Assembly (NCBI GenBank): GCA_037144355.1
Contig: JBAWWY010000029.1
Coordinates: 1 to 19,940 of the forward strand
Source: JBAWWY01 sp037144355
Lineage (GTDB): Bacteria; Bacillota; Clostridia; Peptostreptococcales; Anaerovoracaceae
Direction of reading: 5' to 3'
Length of the DNA: 19,940 nt
In this document: positions 7,794-14,771 of the stretch, one piece after another
How the letters are laid out: the number at the start of each line of letters is the position of its first letter
Position numbering within the stretch: position 1 is the stretch's first letter
Notes under the pieces: generated by a model
The model's database searches: none
What the model was told of the DNA's origin: nothing
Seen by the model: the letters and a program-made list of their open reading frames with translations, nothing else
Position numbers and translations under genes: made by a program

Positions 7794-7909
7794 CTATGAT
7801 TTCCAACACAATAACCGGAGTGCCTGCAGATATTTCTGTTGAAAAAAACATCCAAGTCTTTGCCGGCATACTTCTTATAACCCAATTCCAATAATTCCTT
7901 TTCTTCCAT
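7673..7909 (-). CDS. YjdI-like iron-sulfur protein (Fer4_19 family)
   Basis: A 78-residue protein very similar in layout to E. coli YjdI: LGYKKYAGKDLDVFFN, then ICRHSGYCVG, FNIKRKPWI, VKTIDNCPSGALKY. It carries three cysteines in a divergent ferredoxin-like fold, so probably one Fe-S cluster. Function is unknown; in other bacteria it is often beside an acetyltransferase or a cupin gene, not seen here. I chose ATG 7909 because it matches the usual family N-terminus; a GTG at 7918 is the longer option. Neither has a strong SD (GTGGA before the ATG). It is convergent with the PhzF operon and divergent from the ornithine decarboxylase. Confidence 0.82.
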   Translation of the reverse strand: MEEKELLELGYKKYAGKDLDVFFNRNICRHSGYCVGNHSQVFNIKRKPWILTDGATVDSIVKTIDNCPSGALKYILKK

Positions 7910-8048
7910 TAATTCCACGCTTTCTGCTTTATTTAACCAAAAATTTTAACGTTTGAAGGCATTGCCCTATAACATGGTAGCACATTTTTTTATTTAATTT
8001 CACTTTAAATGGCAAAATGCTTATACTTTTTTAACTATTTTATTTTAA

Positions 8049-8093
8049 CTGGCACATTTAAACTGGTACACGAAAATACCAGGATGCTGGTAC
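8049..8093. promoter_or_regulatory. Triple CTGGYAC repeat upstream of ornithine decarboxylase
   Basis: CTGGCAC (8049-8055), CTGGTAC (8063-8069) and CTGGTAC (8087-8093) lie on the same strand. The first two are exact 14-bp-spaced AACTGGYACA units. An inverted TACCAG (8077-8082) pairs with either CTGGTA, so two alternative hairpins or an operator pair are possible. The block sits just upstream of the best -10 box (8116) and so looks like a regulator site rather than a leader structure. The regulator is unknown. Confidence 0.4.
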
Positions 8094-8121
8094 TTCCATT
8101 TGGCGCTGAATATTGTATAAT
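8094..8121 (+). promoter_or_regulatory. Candidate promoter of ornithine decarboxylase
   Basis: A perfect TATAAT at 8116-8121 lies 82 bp upstream of the ATG. The only -35 at suitable distance is the weak TTCCAT (8094-8099, 16-bp spacing), compatible with an activated promoter. The rest of the 294-bp upstream gap holds no tRNA or riboswitch that I recognise. Confidence 0.4.
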
Positions 8122-8203
8122 TGCAATGTAGCAAAATAAAATAATCTTGGTGTGCTGATCGGATAAACATCAAAGAATTTGCAATATAGAGAGGAGAAAT
8201 TAG

Positions 8204-10360
8204 ATGAAACCATTAAAAGTTGCGTGTACGATGGCAACCATGTCATATTTCAATACAGGAAGAAATATATCACTGCTTGACGAGACAGACTTCACAGATG
8301 TTGCAGCAGTTGTAATGACTGACTTGGAAACCGAGTGGGTCGACGCCGTGGTAAATACCAAGTTTGGCATCCCGATTTTTGTCATTGTCAGAGAAGGCCG
8401 TGTGCTTGACCCAGCGTTAAAAGGAAAAGTTTATCGCGCATTGGAGGGGACTAATGCTAAAATAAAAAGGAACAGCCATGCGGTTGAGATTGCGGCGAGC
8501 AATTATCAGGATCGCGTTCTTCCACCATTTTTCCATGCGCTTACCAATTATATGGAAATGCATAACTTCCAGTTTGATTGTCCTGGCCATCAGGGCGGCC
8601 AGTATTTCAAGAAACATCCAGCTGGCAGGTATATGTATGAATTTTTCGGAGAAAACATCTTTCGCTCCGATATTTGCAATGCTGACGTAGCCCTCGGAGA
8701 TCTGCTTATCCATGAAGGACCTGCAGCAGATGCGCAGATTAATGCGGCTAAAGTTTTCAATGCCGACAGGACTTATTTTGTCATGAATGGTACAAGCACG
8801 TCCAATACAGTGTCAATAAATGCAGTCGTAGCACCTGGAGACCTGGTGCTTTTCGATCGTAACAATCATAAATCAGCATATAATGCTGCACTGGTGCAAT
8901 CAGGTGGCAACGCGGTTTATCTTGAAACAGCCCGAAATCCCTTTGGATTTATCGGGGGCATAGACGATCACTGCTTCAACGAAGATTATCTTAGGAAGAT
9001 AGCCTCAGCTATTGATCCAGTTAAAGCAAAGATGAAAAGGCCTTTCAGACTTGCCATCATTCAGCTTGGCACCTACGATGGAACGATATACAACGCTAGA
9101 CAGGTTGTTGACAGAATTGGCCACCTTTGCGACTATATCCTGTTCGACTCGGCTTGGGTGGGTTATGAACAATTCATCCCGATGATGCGGGATTGTTCAC
9201 CTCTGCTTTTGGAACTTAACCCTGATGATCCAGGGATATTGGTAACCCAGTCCGTGCATAAGCAGCAGGCAGGTTTTTCCCAGGCATCATATATTCATAA
9301 GAAAGACAGCCATATCAGAGAACAAAAGCGTTACGTAGGACACAAACGTTTCAACAACTCTTTCAGAATGCACGCCAGCACCAGTCCTTTCTATCCACTG
9401 TTCGCGTCTTTGGATGTGAATGCAAGAATGCAGGAAGGCGAAGCTGGAAAGAGACTTTGGGCGGATTGCGTTAGAATCGGCATCGATGCGCGTAAGGAAA
9501 TTCTGAAAAGATGCACACTACTTAAACCTTTCATTCCGCCGGTAGTTGGCGGTAAAAAATGGGAGGAATATGACACGGCTGAGATTGGAAATTCCATAGA
9601 GTTTTTCAAATTCAAGCCAGGAGAAAAGTGGCATGCCTTCGAAGGATATGGAGAGAATCAGTATTTTGTTGATCCGAATAAATTTATGTTGACGACACCG
9701 GGTATCAATGAAGAAACCGGTGAATATGCAGACTTCGGAGTTCCCGCAACGATTCTTGCTAATTTCCTTAGAGAAAGCAGAATAATTCCGGAAAAATGCG
9801 ATCTCAACTCGATCCTTTTTCTAATGACCCCAGCTGAGACACCAGAGAAAATGCAGATTCTTGTAGATTGTCTTGTAGAATTTGAGGGACTTGTCAATGA
9901 TAATGTACCACTTTCAGTGGTTCTACCAAACCTCTACAGGAACAACAAGGAGCGCTATAAAGGTTATTCGATCAGGCAATTATGCCAGGAAATGCATGAT
10001 TTCTATAAAAAGAATGATGCAAAAAACTGTCAGAAGAAGCTCTTTCGAGCCGATTCCTTTCCTGAAAGAGCCATGCATCCACAGGCTGCCAATATTGAAT
10101 ATATCAGGAATAATGCAAAACTAGTGAAATTGGACGATATATTGGGTCGCATAGCACTTGAAGGCGCTTTGCCTTATCCCCCAGGAATCTTCTGTGTTGT
10201 GCCCGGGGAAAAATGGAACGAAGTCGCCCAGAAATATTTCCAAATCTTGGAGGAAGGCATCAACAAGTTCCCTGGCTTTGCACCGGAAATCCAAGGCGTC
10301 TACCTAGAGAAGGAAAAGGGTGTCATTAAAGCTTTCGGTTATGTATTGGATCAAGAATAA
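8204..10360 (+). CDS. speF: Ornithine decarboxylase, SpeC/SpeF type
   Basis: A 718-residue cytosolic PLP enzyme converting ornithine to putrescine and CO2. It follows E. coli SpeC/SpeF closely over its whole length: N-terminal wing domain with DETDFTDVAAVVMTD (residues about 26-40), then FDCPGHQGGQYFKKHPAG, FGENIFRSDICNADV, NGTSTSN, LFDRNNHKS, FGFIGGID, IIQLGTYDGTIYNARQV, FDSAWVGYEQF, the PLP-lysine motif SVHKQQAGFSQ (K353), and the C-terminal GALPYPPGIFCVVPGE. That pattern separates it from lysine and arginine decarboxylases. SD GAGGAGA precedes the ATG. It stands as a single-gene unit with its own promoter region and terminator. No putrescine/ornithine antiporter (potE) is adjacent, unlike the proteobacterial speF-potE operon. 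The SpeF or SpeC name follows sequence type, not known regulation. Confidence 0.93.
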   Translation: MKPLKVACTMATMSYFNTGRNISLLDETDFTDVAAVVMTDLETEWVDAVVNTKFGIPIFVIVREGRVLDPALKGKVYRALEGTNAKIKRNSHAVEIAASNYQDRVLPPFFHALTNYMEMHNFQFDCPGHQGGQYFKKHPAGRYMYEFFGENIFRSDICNADVALGDLLIHEGPAADAQINAAKVFNADRTYFVMNGTSTSNTVSINAVVAPGDLVLFDRNNHKSAYNAALVQSGGNAVYLETARNPFGFIGGIDDHCFNEDYLRKIASAIDPVKAKMKRPFRLAIIQLGTYDGTIYNARQVVDRIGHLCDYILFDSAWVGYEQFIPMMRDCSPLLLELNPDDPGILVTQSVHKQQAGFSQASYIHKKDSHIREQKRYVGHKRFNNSFRMHASTSPFYPLFASLDVNARMQEGEAGKRLWADCVRIGIDARKEILKRCTLLKPFIPPVVGGKKWEEYDTAEIGNSIEFFKFKPGEKWHAFEGYGENQYFVDPNKFMLTTPGINEETGEYADFGVPATILANFLRESRIIPEKCDLNSILFLMTPAETPEKMQILVDCLVEFEGLVNDNVPLSVVLPNLYRNNKERYKGYSIRQLCQEMHDFYKKNDAKNCQKKLFRADSFPERAMHPQAANIEYIRNNAKLVKLDDILGRIALEGALPYPPGIFCVVPGEKWNEVAQKYFQILEEGINKFPGFAPEIQGVYLEKEKGVIKAFGYVLDQE

Positions 10361-10386
10361 ACAAAAGAAATATGAATAATTTCAAT

Positions 10387-10420
10387 CAACCACGTCAGCG
10401 TTGCTGGCGTGGTTGTTCTT
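10387..10420 (+). terminator. Intrinsic terminator of ornithine decarboxylase
   Basis: A strong hairpin with arms CAACCACGTCAGC (10387-10399) and GCTGGCGTGGTTG (10403-10415), one G-T pair and a 3-nt loop, followed by TTCTT. It starts 26 bp after the stop codon. Confidence 0.85.
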
Positions 10421-10464
10421 CGTATCCTCAAAAAAACTATTGGCGAAGGCAATCTGAAATAGTG

Positions 10465-10481
10465 TTAACATAGATTTAACA
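10465..10481 (+). promoter_or_regulatory. Candidate PhoP (Pho) box of the polyphosphate operon
   Basis: Two identical TTAACA hexamers (10465-10470 and 10476-10481) are spaced 11 bp start to start. This is the arrangement of PhoP-binding repeats in Bacillus and clostridia (TT(A/T/C)ACA-like units, about 5 bp apart). The block ends 10 bp before the -35, suitable for activation. The same stretch also forms an inverted repeat GTGTTAA/TTAACAC (10462-10482), which another dimeric regulator could use. Confidence 0.5.
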
Positions 10482-10491
10482 CAGTGTAATG

Positions 10492-10519
10492 TTGATTAAA
10501 TTTAAGTGAAGTATATAAT
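10492..10519 (+). promoter_or_regulatory. Predicted sigma-A promoter of the polyphosphate operon
   Basis: -35 TTGATT (10492-10497), a 16-bp spacer and -10 TATAAT (10514-10519), 35 bp before the start codon at 10555. It is the only convincing promoter seen between here and 18107. Confidence 0.65.
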
Positions 10520-10554
10520 AATAGTTAATCAAATTGTTCAAGGAGGGTTTAAAA

Positions 10555-10986
10555 ATGAAAAAAGCAAAAGTTATCAATACAATCGATGCAGATGCTGAAA
10601 ATATAAATGCTGCTGCTGGGGAGATTATTTCCGAGGAATGTGTGGTCATTAAAAATAGCGAAATGAATGATTCCAATGAGATTTCCTGCGAAGAATCAAT
10701 ATTCGAAGGATCATCTGATACAGCTGATATTGAAGCTGGGGATGAAGAAATCTCTAAAAAAGCAGCATTAAAAGAAAAAAAGAAAGAACGCATCCGCAAA
10801 ACTAAGCTTTGCAAACTGGTAAAGAAAGATTTTCTGAAGAAACATTTGGATGACTATAAGGAACTCGTTACTGAACCAGCTTGGTTATGCCTCAAGTGTG
10901 GGCGTACAGCAAAGGAAATGAAATCCCTTCATAAGCCTGTGGCACTTTTCAGAGGGAATTCGGACGAGGATCAGACAGTCCTGTAA
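10555..10986 (+). CDS. Acidic/lysine-rich CxxC protein, first gene of polyphosphate operon
   Basis: A 143-residue hypothetical protein in three parts. Residues 10-67 are rich in Asp, Glu and Ser and look disordered. Residues 68-96 are a lysine/arginine cluster (SKKAALKEKKKERIRKTK and on). Residues 85-132 form a compact end, KLVKKDFLKKHLDDYKELVTEPAWLCLKCGR, with a C112xxC115 half zinc-ribbon. The C-terminal part resembles small clostridial proteins ending in YVCKKCGRVAN; I know no function for them. I chose ATG 10555 because AAGGAGG (10540-10546) lies 8 nt upstream; the frame is open a little further but through the SD. It is 61 bp before ppx copy 1, with a small GAAAGC/GCTTTC hairpin (10992-11005) between, and shares the promoter, so a polyphosphate-related role is an inference from context only. 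Confidence 0.8.
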   Translation: MKKAKVINTIDADAENINAAAGEIISEECVVIKNSEMNDSNEISCEESIFEGSSDTADIEAGDEEISKKAALKEKKKERIRKTKLCKLVKKDFLKKHLDDYKELVTEPAWLCLKCGRTAKEMKSLHKPVALFRGNSDEDQTVL

Positions 10987-11047
10987 GAATAGAAAGCTTG
11001 CTTTCCAACAGAATGAGCGTAGCCTGATTATAGCGGGGGGCTTTGAA

Positions 11048-12625
11048 ATGAAGACAATAAAGAAAAATCATCTAATCGCGGCAATAGACATAGGGTCTCA
11101 TGCACTGTGCTTGAAGATTGCTGAAACGAGCAAGGACAATGAAATTAAAATCATCGAGAACTTGAGAAAGACTATTTCTTTGGGCAAAGATACCTTCGCC
11201 ATGGGGCAGGTCAGTTTTGAGACTGTCGAGGAGACTTGCAAGATATTACAGAGCTTTCGACAGTGCCTGGCTGATTATAATGTTCGTGAATACAGGACTG
11301 TGGCAACGAGTGCCGTCCGGGAAGCAAAAAATCGGGATTACATCATAGATCAAATAAAGCTCAAAACTGGCCTTTCACCAAAAGTTCTTGAAAATTCTGA
11401 GGAACGATTTCTAACGATGAAGGCTATTATGGATGCAATGCCTAACTATGCTACTATACGAAAAGGCGGAGCAATAATAGTCGATATTGGTTCGGGTAGT
11501 ATTCAGACGTCAATATATTATGATGGCAGGTTCGAAATAACTCAAAACATAAGACTGGGATCCCTGAGAATCAGGGAGATATTATCCAGTCTTGAGACTA
11601 GGACCCTGGACTTTCCAAAGGTTCTTGAGGAATATATTGAGGGAAATATCGACAATATCGGCTTTGTCAAGTATAGTGAGGAGTTTAATGATTTTGTCGT
11701 TATTGGAAGCGAGATACCCCTAATAAGTCAATTATGCAACCGCAAAACGGGCAAATCCCAAACCACACATATACTAAAAAAAGATTTTGAAGAAGTCTAC
11801 AAAGAAATTCTATATAAGTCTCCCCAAGTTTTAAAAAAGGAACTTGCTATCAGCCAGGAAAACGCTGAGATACTGCTTCCGTCAATGATGTTGCTTAAGA
11901 AATTTTTTGATCACGTTAAAGCAGACAAGGCTTATACCCCAATGATCTCATTGGCGGATGGTGTCCTGTCGGATATATGTGGAAGTCGAGCCAAAAAAAA
12001 GGGTAAAGATCCTCTTGGTGATGACATACTTTCTCTTGCCCGCTGTATTGGCACCAAGTTCAATTACCATGAAGCTCATGCGATTGATGTGGAAGAAAAA
12101 TCCGTTGCATTATTTGAAGGCCTTCGGAAGCTTCACGGAATGGGCGACCGAGAGCTTTTTTTGCTTCGTTTATCCGCGATCTTGCACGATACAGGGAAAT
12201 ATATCAACCTAAATGACCATTATATCCATTCATATCATATAGTCATGGCGTCAGAGCTTATGGGAATTTCCAGGCAGGAATTGGAGATCATTGCCAATGT
12301 ATCTAGATATCATAGTAGGGAAGTGCCTTCCCAAAGCCACGCGACTTTTATGCGGCTTAATGAGGCGGACCGGGTTGTGACGGCGAAACTGGTTGCCATC
12401 ATTCGAATCGCAGATGCCTTGGACCGGAGCCATCGCCAGAAGATAAAGTCTATCAAGGTCACATTGGATAACGAGGGTTTGACCGTGCGAGTGGACACGA
12501 AGGAAGATGTTTTGCTCGAAGAATGGACTTTTGAAACGAAAGCGAATTTTTTCCGCGAAGTATTCGGGGTCGTTCCAATAATGAAAATTAAGAGGGAGAT
12601 GCCAAATGCAGGCAGTAGATTATAA
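11048..12625 (+). CDS. Ppx/GppA-family protein with HD domain, divergent copy 1
   Basis: A 525-residue protein with the two ASKHA lobes of exopolyphosphatase/GppA (residues 9-310) and a C-terminal HD domain (about 335-500; ILHDTGKYIN, H380-D381). The N-terminal phosphate loop is AAIDIGSHALCL rather than the common DIGSNS. E118-E119 in ENSEERF match the first acidic catalytic site. The second motif is VDIGSGSIQ, with Q153 where active Ppx enzymes have the Glu of GGGSTE. It may therefore be a weak hydrolase, a (p)ppGpp or polyphosphate sensor, or work by other residues. The ATG follows an unusual GGGGGG SD-like run (11035-11040), and the 3' end overlaps ppk by 20 bp, suggesting translational coupling. 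Confidence 0.85.
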   Translation: MKTIKKNHLIAAIDIGSHALCLKIAETSKDNEIKIIENLRKTISLGKDTFAMGQVSFETVEETCKILQSFRQCLADYNVREYRTVATSAVREAKNRDYIIDQIKLKTGLSPKVLENSEERFLTMKAIMDAMPNYATIRKGGAIIVDIGSGSIQTSIYYDGRFEITQNIRLGSLRIREILSSLETRTLDFPKVLEEYIEGNIDNIGFVKYSEEFNDFVVIGSEIPLISQLCNRKTGKSQTTHILKKDFEEVYKEILYKSPQVLKKELAISQENAEILLPSMMLLKKFFDHVKADKAYTPMISLADGVLSDICGSRAKKKGKDPLGDDILSLARCIGTKFNYHEAHAIDVEEKSVALFEGLRKLHGMGDRELFLLRLSAILHDTGKYINLNDHYIHSYHIVMASELMGISRQELEIIANVSRYHSREVPSQSHATFMRLNEADRVVTAKLVAIIRIADALDRSHRQKIKSIKVTLDNEGLTVRVDTKEDVLLEEWTFETKANFFREVFGVVPIMKIKREMPNAGSRL

Positions 12626-14771
12626 AAAATCAGAATATTTATTCAACCGTGAGCTAAGCTGGCTTGAATTCAATGACCGGGTGCTCGACGAGGCCAAAGA
12701 TAAAAATAATCCTCTTCTTGAGCGCATCCGTTTTTTAGCAATTACAAGCTCGAATCTGGATGAATTTTTTATGATCAGGGCCGCATCGCTAAAAGATCTT
12801 GTCCTTGCAAATTATAAAAAAACTGATGACTCTGGGCTCACTCCCAAGGAGCAATTGAAAAGAATCTCTATCAGGACTCATGATCTTGTTGACAAACAAT
12901 ATAGAGCGCTGAATCGCTCCCTAATACCCAAGTTAAGAGACGAGGGCATTCAATTTTTCTCTATGAAAGAGATAACAAACCAACAATCGGAATTTTTAAA
13001 TGATTATTTTACTCGAGTACTCTATCCAGTACTGACACCAATGGCTGTCGATTCCAGCCGCCCTTTTCCATTGCTACTGAACAACAGTCTGAATGTCGGT
13101 GTGCTGCTCAAAAACCTTAAAAGAGACAGCGATGCAGTATTTGCAACTGTTCAAGTGCCGTCAATGCTGCCACGCATGATTGAGCTTCCAAAGGATACAG
13201 ATGGAAACGCACGCTGCTTCATATTTCTTGAAGAGGTCATAATTGCATATTTGAACCGACTTTTTTCAGGCCATCAGATTATCTGTTCCTTTCCATACCG
13301 AATTACTCGAAATGCGGACTTGACTATTGATGAGGAAGATGCCCAAGATCTATTGCTTGAAATTGAAAAATCACTTAAGAAACGAAACTGGGGAACAGCC
13401 ATAAGACTTGAAGTCCACCGTGACATTGATGATAACTTGCTTGGGATATTGAAAAAATCCCTTGCAATTCATACTAGGGATATCTATTTTATAAATGGTC
13501 CGCTGGATCTGACTTGTTTCTTCAAACTTATTGATTTGCCTGGTTTTGACCACTTGCTTTTTGAAGTTTACGAGCCACAGCCACTGCAATTATTCCAAGA
13601 GGGTATCAACTATTTTTCTGTGATTGGGGAACAAGATGTTTTCTTGCATCATCCATACGATTCCTTTGAACCTGTTGTTGAATTCATCGAGCAGGCTGCC
13701 CTTGATCCTGATGTGCTTGCCATAAAGCAGACATTATATCGGATTAGTGGAAATTCACCCATTGTTAGATCTCTCATTAAAGCAGCCGAACGCGGCAAGC
13801 AGGTTATGGTGCTTTTTGAAGTCAAGGCAAGATTCGATGAGGAAAACAATATTTTGTGGGCGAAAAAATTGGAACAGGCTGGCTGCCATGTGATTTACGG
13901 ACTTGTAGGACTGAAGACCCACTGCAAAATTACGCTAGTAGTGCGCAATGAGGAATTTGGTATCCGCCGATATGTCCATCTTTCAACTGGCAACTATAAT
14001 GAAAAGACTGCCCGCTTATATACAGACATGGGAATTTTCTCATCAAATGAAGGCTTTGGCGCCGATGCATCTGCCCTGTTTAATATGCTTTCAGGGTATT
14101 CGGATCCGCCTGAATGGTATCGGTTCCAAGCGGCACCCCTTGGGCTTCGCCAACATCTTCTCGATCTCATCGAGCAGGAACGTCAAAACGCAATGCAGGG
14201 GAAAAAAGCAGCTATAATAGCACAAATGAATTCTCTGGTTGATCGTGAAATGATCGCCAACTTATACAAAGCTTCAGCAGCAGGGGTGGAGATCAAACTT
14301 TTAGTCAGGGGCATCTGTTGTCTCAGGCCGGGTATTCCAGGTGTTAGTGACAATATTAGGGTAATCAGCATTGTCGGACGTTTTCTAGAACACAGCCGTG
14401 TCTATTGTTTTCACAATAATGGAAGAAATGATGTATTCCTTTCAAGCGCAGACCTGATGCCGAGAAATCTGGACAGAAGGGTGGAACTTTTCTTTCCAGT
14501 GGAAGATGTTTCCATAAAAGATGAGATTCTTGATATTTTAAAAACTTCATGGAATGACACAATAAAAGGACGTATTCTCGAAAGTAGCGGTAAATATAAA
14601 AAAATTGATAAACGAGGTCGAATACCACTTAACAGCCAACAGTTCTTTTGTATAAAGACAATGGAACGCACAAAAAAATTTCAACCGGACCATTCCATTC
14701 AGACCTTCGAGGCAATACATTCAACCGACCATGCATTCGAAGAAAAATTCGGAGGGGATGATTTGAAATGA
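12606..14771 (+). CDS. ppk: Polyphosphate kinase 1
   Basis: A 721-residue Ppk1 that reversibly transfers ATP gamma-phosphate to polyphosphate. The N-terminal domain opens with YLFNRELSWLEFNDRVLDEA and SSNLDEFFMIRAA; the two phospholipase-D-like C domains carry IKQTLYRISGNSPIV, the phospho-accepting histidine H439 in LKTHCKI, HLSTGNYNEKTARLYTDMG, and the second histidine H596 in FLEHSRVYCFHN, followed by SADLMPRNLDRRVELFFPV. All main catalytic motifs are intact and the length is normal. SD AGAGGGAG lies within the end of the previous gene. The stop overlaps the start of ppx copy 2 (ATGA at 14768). Clostridial homologues are often annotated RNA degradosome polyphosphate kinase; that association is not shown for this lineage. 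Confidence 0.96.
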   Translation: MQAVDYKKSEYLFNRELSWLEFNDRVLDEAKDKNNPLLERIRFLAITSSNLDEFFMIRAASLKDLVLANYKKTDDSGLTPKEQLKRISIRTHDLVDKQYRALNRSLIPKLRDEGIQFFSMKEITNQQSEFLNDYFTRVLYPVLTPMAVDSSRPFPLLLNNSLNVGVLLKNLKRDSDAVFATVQVPSMLPRMIELPKDTDGNARCFIFLEEVIIAYLNRLFSGHQIICSFPYRITRNADLTIDEEDAQDLLLEIEKSLKKRNWGTAIRLEVHRDIDDNLLGILKKSLAIHTRDIYFINGPLDLTCFFKLIDLPGFDHLLFEVYEPQPLQLFQEGINYFSVIGEQDVFLHHPYDSFEPVVEFIEQAALDPDVLAIKQTLYRISGNSPIVRSLIKAAERGKQVMVLFEVKARFDEENNILWAKKLEQAGCHVIYGLVGLKTHCKITLVVRNEEFGIRRYVHLSTGNYNEKTARLYTDMGIFSSNEGFGADASALFNMLSGYSDPPEWYRFQAAPLGLRQHLLDLIEQERQNAMQGKKAAIIAQMNSLVDREMIANLYKASAAGVEIKLLVRGICCLRPGIPGVSDNIRVISIVGRFLEHSRVYCFHNNGRNDVFLSSADLMPRNLDRRVELFFPVEDVSIKDEILDILKTSWNDTIKGRILESSGKYKKIDKRGRIPLNSQQFFCIKTMERTKKFQPDHSIQTFEAIHSTDHAFEEKFGGDDLK

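Noticed and set aside
8121..8189. TTGCAATGTAG (8121) and TTGCAATATAG (8179) as a regulatory direct repeat
   Set aside because: The match is only 11 bases with one mismatch in AT-rich DNA, within reach of chance.
8121..8203. A SpeFL-like ornithine-sensing leader peptide upstream of ornithine decarboxylase
   Set aside because: The only short start seen is ATG directly followed by TAG at 8126, at or before the likely transcription start; no arrest-peptide frame with an SD exists.
4532..10360. A single ornithine-catabolic operon joining the OCD-family gene and ornithine decarboxylase
   Set aside because: The minus-strand yjdI-like gene, a 294-bp promoter region and a separate SD/promoter split them; OCD-family specificity for ornithine is not established.
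10992..11005. GAAAGC/GCTTTC hairpin between the first operon gene and ppx copy 1 as a terminator
   Set aside because: The stem is short and no T-run follows; at most it affects mRNA stability. The operon is taken as continuous.
11048..12625. Ppx copy 1 as a pseudogene
   Set aside because: It has full length, an intact HD motif, no frameshift, overlapping coupling to ppk, and retained first-lobe residues; divergence looks functional rather than degenerate.
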